Below, piece after piece: positions 60,901 to 64,000 of a DNA stretch of 64,000 nucleotides. The stretch spans positions 26,448,001 through 26,512,000 of the forward strand of contig OX621254.1 in NCBI GenBank assembly GCA_951640165.1, in the 5' to 3' direction. Below the pieces are notes generated by a model that was not told the origin of the DNA, searched no databases, and was given only the letters and a program-made list of their open reading frames with translations. A program made the position numbers and the translations under genes. Numbering within the stretch: position 1 is the first letter of the stretch; every line of letters starts with the position of its first letter. Origin of the DNA: Pseudoips prasinana. Lineage: Eukaryota; Arthropoda; Insecta; Lepidoptera; Nolidae.

Positions 60901-63574
60901 AAGAGTCGTGTATTCTCTCTTTGCTGACAGAGTCAAGACATTTTTAACCATCAATGAACCTATTGCAGTATGCGATGCAGGCTACCTAAAAGTGAACGCG
61001 CCATACATTAACGACTCCAAAGTTGGAGTATATTTATGTAACAAGAATCTTTTGATTGCTCATGCTAAAGCCTATAGGGTCTATGATGAGGATTTTAGAA
61101 GCCAATTTCAAGGTGAGTATCTAAATAGTGTGAAATTAGGAAACGACGCGTTGATGGGTGACACTTTCCCGTAATGCTTGCATTTATTTTGCTTTAAACA
61201 AAAATGTTAAACTCGCGTCAGGACACCTGACCTTTTCGAATATTCCGTTTATACACTCACATGACCGCAGAATATTTGAAGTGAAAACTTATTTAGCGGC
61301 GTTGTGCACTTTATTTTATTAATTATATTATATTTTTTACAGCCTAACCTAACTAAATTTGTTCAATTTTTTTAAATTTATTCCCACCATAGGGAGGGAA
61401 GCAATTGCTATGAGTCTTTACCGCCCAAACGTGGGAAGTAGCATCTTCCACTCGCTACTCGGATCAAACTACTTTCCAAGTATGAGAAATAAAAAAATAG
61501 GTTTCTCTTCTATAGGCAGTCCCCAAAGACTGCCCCGCATGTTTTTTTTTAACATGTATTAAGCTTGCATTCTTTTCAATTCAATAAAATACTTTTTGCC
61601 ATCATAAATCAGACAGTTGCACCTAAGGCTGATTTCAGTGTGATGCGCGCGGCACGCGCCGGCGGCCAGCGCGTCTGAACAGCCGCGTGCGAGACGCGTC
61701 ACTCTGAAACGCTAGCTGCAAGTAGAGGAGCTTGGGCAGCGCTGGCCGACGGCGCGCGTCTCACACGCAGCGCGCTTGAACTGCGTGACTATGAAACGCA
61801 ACTACTATCTAGTGTAATTGTAAGCGCGCGCGTTTGGACGGCGCCGCTCGCCGGCGCGACTCTGAAATCAGCCTAACGTCTATATGGGCCCTGTCATGCA
61901 ATATGCACGTCAGTACCACTTTGAGGCTAAGAATGAAGCTCAAAGCGGGTACTCTCTGATGCGGGTTACTAAGTATGTCTTTTTATTTCGTAGATTTCTC
62001 CCACTCGTCTTGATTGAATGGGATTATGCAATATTTGACATTGATTTTGTTACTTTTCAGGTAAATTATCATTAGCCAACTTATTCTTTTGGTTTGAACC
62101 GGAATCCCCTGAGGACGAAGAGGCCACGAAACTTGTACTTCAGTTTTGGGTATGTACTCAACCACTTAGCATAATTAGGTTAAGGTTTAAGGGATGAGAC
62201 AAAATGAACCCCGAGCAAAGGAAGAGCAAAGGAATAGGTATTTAATTATACACTTTTAAACTTTCGCGTATCATAATTATATATGAACATTGTTAACAGG
62301 TATAAACGCGACTAACCTTATTGTTATTTTCCCGACGTTTCGACCAAGTTGCATTGATCGTGGTCACGGGATGACGTGTCATCCCGTGACCACGATTAAT
62401 GCAACTGCTAGCAACGGAAAATAATAAGGTTAGTCGCGTTAATACTTGTTAACAATGTTCATATATAATATTTAATTACATTTATAATCTGTTATCTCGC
62501 ATTTTCCAATGTAAAAACTACATCATGACTTGGTCATCTACTTGTTCTAAGACTAGGGTTTTCAACTACAGATTACGAAGTTCCGATTGCTGATACCAGA
62601 TGAAGCCTAAAAGAGTTTAGTTTAGTTCTCAATAGCAGCCTGGAATCAGAAAGTCGACGACTATGTACAGATGTTGGTCCTCTCTCTGATTTCTTCCTGG
62701 TTGTATTGAATTATCATACCAGCATTCCGGCGATTTCATGGAGTTCTACGTGATACGCGTGATAACGCACTGAATCATCAGTCTGAGATTTCGGGAAAAA
62801 AAGAATACGTGGGTTTCAGTACACACTTCTGTTAACACCCGCAGCCTTAAAGAGATTTTTTGCTTTCCTACTTACAAAGGGTATAATATACCTATAAAGC
62901 GTTTGTTATTTTTCAGGAAGGTCGTTACGCTCATCCAATCTTCGCTGAAAAAGGAGGTTGGCCACCAGAACTAGAAGAACTTTTAGCAGCTAACAGCAAG
63001 CGAGAAGGCTACCCTCAACCCAGGCTGCCTCCCTTTACCGAAGAAGAAATTGCGTTGGTCAGAGGTCTGTGAACCTATCTTGGCCACAGTGGACGAGCAG
63101 GCATTTGAACAGTATTTTTATAAAGCATAAATAGATCTTTTTTTGTTCTCCGTACATATTTTGAGTATTCCTGCAAGGACATCCAGTCGCTCGCGACTGT
63201 GTCCTTGTGGTTAGTCTGTCCTGTTAAGCAGCATAAATTCGATAGTGGAATAAAGCAAAATAAGTATAGCAGTAGTATTTTCTAAGCTGCAAAGTATTTT
63301 TAGATCAGTTTACTGAGAACTTAACTGTGCTTAGAAGATTCTTAGCTAGGACCAGTGTGGAAGAATTTACGACGGGATGTAACTAAATTTAATTTTCTTT
63401 TTACCTTTTATAGGCACCGCTGATTTCTACGCATTAAACCACTATACTACGCGAGTGGTCCGTAAAGTCAATCCAGGGGAAGAAGGAGCCTGGTTTTTTT
63501 ATGGGTCAGATGAGATTGGCGTTTCCTTTGTAACTAATCCTGCTTGGGAAACCGTTGGATCTGATTGGTTCGCG
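52533..63574 (+). CDS. GH1 beta-glycosidase (myrosinase/lactase-phlorizin-hydrolase-like), 3' incomplete
   Basis: Seven exons join in frame with GT-AG introns: 52533-52645, 54602-54749, 57925-58091, 60855-61112, 62061-62149, 62917-63064 and 63414-63574. The joined product is about 360 residues, against roughly 480-510 for the family. Visible family signatures are the N-terminal [18 protein letters not shown] block, whose Gln belongs to the glucose-binding site; YHYELPQ, where most relatives have YHWDLPQ; TINEP with the acid/base Glu at 60956-60958; and [15 protein letters not shown]. The nucleophile motif (ENG) and the C-terminus lie beyond 64000. GH1 enzymes hydrolyse beta-glucosides. Insect relatives are mostly secreted digestive or detoxifying enzymes, and here Glu rather than the plant-myrosinase Gln is at the acid/base site, so a retaining O-glycosidase is expected. 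The signal-peptide exon was not found: residues ILISGAWC before the mature start look like the end of one. The substrate cannot be read from the sequence. Confidence 0.93.
52665..52988 (-). mobile_element. Helitron-like element, GH1 intron 1
   Basis: ACTAGCTGTGCCCGCGACTT with GCGGACGAAGTCGCGGGC-type hairpin on the reverse strand, ending CGATGTATAGAT. Starts 20 bp after exon 1. Confidence 0.7.
53104..53382 (+). mobile_element. GC-rich MITE in GH1 intron 1
   Basis: TIRs AAGGCTGATTTCAGAGT and ACTCTGAAATCAGCCTAA; interior very CpG-rich (GCGCGCGAGCGGCGCCG). Confidence 0.85.
53425..54245 (+). mobile_element. SINE family 4 interrupted by a high-copy repeat (GH1 intron 1)
   Basis: Head 53425-53555 (GTGGGTTCGATTCCCACCC) and tail 54144-54245 (CCATAGTACAAGCTCTGC) are separated by the repeat at 53558-54143. 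Confidence 0.8.
53558..54143 (-). repeat. High-copy repeat in GH1 intron 1
   Basis: Inverted copy including the internal segment; inserted in SINE family 4. Confidence 0.8.
54365..54450 (+). repeat. Interspersed repeat (copy of 17320), GH1 intron 1
   Basis: AGCCATTGACTTATATGAAT to GGCTGTGCGCGAGGTGAG. Followed by a GC-rich stretch to 54476. Confidence 0.75.
54602..54749 (+). CDS. GH1 gene, exon 2
   Basis: Acceptor TTTTCCACAG, donor GTACTA. It encodes [15 protein letters not shown], then [15 protein letters not shown] and the helix ending in LGLQIYR, a standard stretch of insect GH1 enzymes. Phase 1 in, phase 2 out. A TIR-bearing MITE starts 15 bp after its last base. Confidence 0.92.
54764..55111 (+). 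mobile_element. MITE with expanded (TC)n, GH1 intron 2
   Basis: TGGAACGAAGTTCCTTATCG to AACTTCGTTCCATCCGGGTG. Interior holds about 80 bp of TC repeat (54881-54959). Starts 15 bp after exon 2. Confidence 0.75.
55125..55260 (-). mobile_element. LINE 3' UTR fragment in GH1 intron 2
   Basis: Matches the 3' UTR end at 31455-31560, same orientation. Confidence 0.6.
55400..55691 (-). mobile_element. Helitron-like element (long Lep1 variant), GH1 intron 2
   Basis: CTAGCTGTGC end (hairpin eroded) to TATATGTATAGAT. Confidence 0.7.
55692..56246. other. GH1 intron 2, unassigned part
   Basis: AT-rich; nothing recognised. Confidence 0.4.
56247..56340 (+). repeat. Imperfect GCATGC/CAGCAAGC repeat
   Basis: AAGCAGGCATGCAA-type units occur three times within 90 bp. 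It lies 0.1 kb before the minisatellite. Confidence 0.65.
56451..56789 (+). repeat. 57-bp minisatellite, six units, in GH1 intron 2
   Basis: Units start at 56451, 56508, 56565, 56622, 56679 and 56736 and appear identical until the last few bases. Each unit contains TAACCTAACCTAACCTAC, that is, CCTAA units in phase. Confidence 0.97.
56790..57628. other. GH1 intron 2, unassigned part
   Basis: AT-rich; short chance ORFs only. Confidence 0.4.
57629..57872 (-). mobile_element. SINE family 1 in GH1 intron 2
   Basis: Full-length minus-strand copy ending 53 bp before GH1 exon 3. Confidence 0.9.
57925..58091 (+). CDS. GH1 gene, exon 3
   Basis: Acceptor ATACCAG, donor GTAATG. It encodes [15 protein letters not shown], the [21 protein letters not shown] helix and the strand with YHYELPQ, whose His contacts sugar in the family. 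The tRNA-like head of a minus-strand SINE ends 53 bp upstream of the exon. Confidence 0.93.
58191..58716 (+). mobile_element. R1-type LINE 3' fragment, 5'-truncated, in GH1 intron 3
   Basis: Flanked by the exact 10-bp duplication GATAGTAACG (58181-58190 and 58717-58726) and ending in an A-run. It encodes the C-terminus of an R1/I-type protein: [20 protein letters not shown], then [13 protein letters not shown], then after a stop a Cys/His knuckle region (ICLCSTSS...[10 protein letters not shown]). It landed in the end of an older foldback MITE. Confidence 0.88.
58717..58905. mobile_element. Foldback MITE, partly deleted (GH1 intron 3)
   Basis: Begins with GATAGTAACGGGTAACTCAC, then an almost perfect hairpin at 58789-58903. 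Its left end received the R1-type LINE. Confidence 0.7.
58962..59200 (-). mobile_element. LINE 3' end fragment in GH1 intron 3
   Basis: Starts with the reverse of a polyadenylation signal (GACTTTATTTGACATTG). The GC-richer segment at 59120-59200 resembles a LINE 3' UTR. Family not recognised. Confidence 0.4.
59206..59341. mobile_element. Foldback MITE, right end truncated (GH1 intron 3)
   Basis: GTACGGACGCCAGCACATCC to GGGGTAGCTTGATGTGC. Confidence 0.75.
59656..59900 (-). mobile_element. SINE family 1 in GH1 intron 3
   Basis: Full-length minus-strand copy, somewhat more diverged (B box CGGGATTCGAACCC retained). Confidence 0.9.
60085..60465 (-). mobile_element. LINE 3' fragment in GH1 intron 3
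   Basis: Longest minus-strand copy of the family at 46392 and 29226, from GGTTTTTATTCACG to the GGGTCTTC-type segment. Confidence 0.7.
60634..60828 (+). mobile_element. SINE family 1, headless, in GH1 intron 3
   Basis: Starts inside the B box (CGGGTTCGAATCCC) and lacks the A box, so it is 5'-truncated. The (ATT)n tail runs to 26 bp before exon 4. Confidence 0.88.
60855..61112 (+). CDS. GH1 gene, exon 4 with catalytic NEP
   Basis: Acceptor TTTTTCAG, donor GTGAGT. It starts with [18 protein letters not shown] and carries TINEP; the Glu codon at 60956-60958 is the predicted acid/base. It then encodes the [18 protein letters not shown] helix. A plus-strand SINE with an (ATT)n tail ends about 26 bp before the exon, so the branch point and pyrimidine tract lie at the repeat edge. 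Confidence 0.95.
61113..61623. other. GH1 intron 4, unassigned part
   Basis: No repeat recognised. A 67-codon ORF (61359-61562) lacks splice or homology support. Confidence 0.4.
61624..61876 (-). mobile_element. GC-rich MITE in GH1 intron 4, inverted
   Basis: TAAGGCTGATTTCAGTGT to GACTCTGAAATCAGCCTAA; reverse-complement copy of 53104-53382 with small indels. Confidence 0.85.
62061..62149 (+). CDS. GH1 gene, exon 5
   Basis: Acceptor TACTTTTCAG, donor GTATGT. It encodes [19 protein letters not shown] and the following acidic helix ending VLQFW, matching the family stretch between the NEP exon and the YAHPIF block. Phase 1 in, phase 0 out. Confidence 0.9.
62279..62467. mobile_element. Palindromic element with CCCGACGTTTCG core (GH1 intron 5)
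   Basis: Arms GAACATTGTTAACAGGTATA and TACTTGTTAACAATGTTC; the inner core has CCCGACGTTTCG, TTGCA and CGTGGTCACGGG, then its own inverted repeat. Confidence 0.8.
62468..62916. other. GH1 intron 5, right part
   Basis: No repeat recognised; ends in the exon 6 acceptor tract. Confidence 0.4.
62917..63064 (+). CDS. GH1 gene, exon 6
   Basis: Acceptor ATTTTTCAG. It encodes [19 protein letters not shown], then a Pro-rich turn ([14 protein letters not shown]), as in the family. The donor is GTCTGT, weaker than the GTAAG-type donors of the other exons, but frame and homology both require it. Confidence 0.9.
63414..63574 (+). CDS. GH1 gene, exon 7 (last in window)
   Basis: Acceptor CCTTTTATAG, donor GTAAGT. 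It encodes [16 protein letters not shown] and continues to [13 protein letters not shown], where the family normally proceeds to the ENG exon. That exon is not in the remaining 426 bases, which hold a MITE. Confidence 0.92.
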
Positions 63575-63744
63575 GTAAGTAGGAGGAAGATGAATAAGTT
63601 TTTTTATATCCTATAATGTCGTAATGACAATGCGCTGTAACATCTCCGTGCGTTGAAATCCGCATGTTTAGCCATTGGTTATGCTTATGCATTTCCTAAA
63701 GCCAAGATTTATCTACAACTTACAGTCAACACAATTGGACATAT

Positions 63745-63890
63745 AATACAGACGCCAGCACATCAAGCTACCCCAATTTGTGAAATTTCCCTAATTGAAA
63801 GTAAACCTTATGCTTTTGTGATAAAGTTGAAAATCTATAAAAGAAATTTGACAGTTTGGAGTAGCTGGATGTGCTGTCGTCTGTACTTCC
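63745..63890. mobile_element. Foldback MITE after GH1 exon 7
   Basis: ATACAGACGCCAGCACATCA to GGATGTGCTGTCGTCTGTAC. Confidence 0.8.
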
Positions 63891-64000
63891 CCATTGAGAG
63901 TAGGACCGTGAACGCACCGCGCCCACCTTTTACCTTCATGACCTGTCTAGTTGCTATTCGTGCAATTAAAATGCAGTCATTGATTTAATATTAGATAGGT

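Noticed and set aside
61359..61562. Extra GH1 exon in intron 4
   Set aside because: No GH1 similarity, and exons 4 and 5 already join in frame.

Overview
This window is nuclear DNA from a lepidopteran insect (butterfly or moth). The evidence is a Lepidoptera-type glycoside hydrolase family 1 (GH1) gene with small GT-AG exons, dense tRNA-derived SINEs, Lep1-type Helitron-like elements ending in CTAG, a 5S-rRNA-derived SINE, AT-rich intergenic DNA and repeated (CCTAA) motifs. No bacterial-style operon, true tRNA or rRNA gene, or CRISPR array was seen.

Layout. 1-7.5 kb: AT-rich DNA with Helitron-like elements, a roughly 120-bp tandem repeat, foldback MITEs, and LINE and SINE relics. 7.6-17.3 kb: a pile-up of non-LTR retrotransposons. 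A plus-strand ORF1 (7978-8952) and a frame-broken plus-strand EN-RT gene (13773-16616) lie on either side of a 4.5-kb minus-strand LINE whose two ORFs are both open (ORF1 12908-13621, ORF2 9481-12414). 17.3-32 kb: repeats only, including SINEs of four families, Helitron-like elements, MITEs and a high-copy 0.5-0.6-kb repeat. 32-36.4 kb: a nest in which a BEL/Pao LTR element with a hairpin at its internal-deletion junction sits inside a LINE tail, and a 5'-truncated RTE LINE sits inside a SINE. 36.6-41.1 kb: a second, plus-strand copy of the 4.5-kb LINE family with one premature stop near the end of ORF2. 41.3-52.5 kb: more nested repeats, including a PIF/Harbinger relic with TTA target duplications and a TIR element rich in CTCGAG and GAGCTC.

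52.5-64 kb holds the only convincing host gene: a secreted-type GH1 beta-glycosidase (myrosinase/lactase-phlorizin-hydrolase-like) on the plus strand. Seven exons could be placed by splice signals and frame. It has the acid/base motif NEP, and it runs off the right edge before the nucleophile motif ENG. Its introns are largely transposons, several within 15-55 bp of a splice site. They also contain an exact 57-bp minisatellite with three CCTAA units and an inverted pair of GC-rich MITEs bracketing exons 2-4.

Most of the sequence is mobile DNA and its relics. The main value of the window is the nesting order, the target-site duplications and several unusual palindromic elements. Two of these share a conserved core but have unrelated arms (30.7 kb and 62.3 kb).
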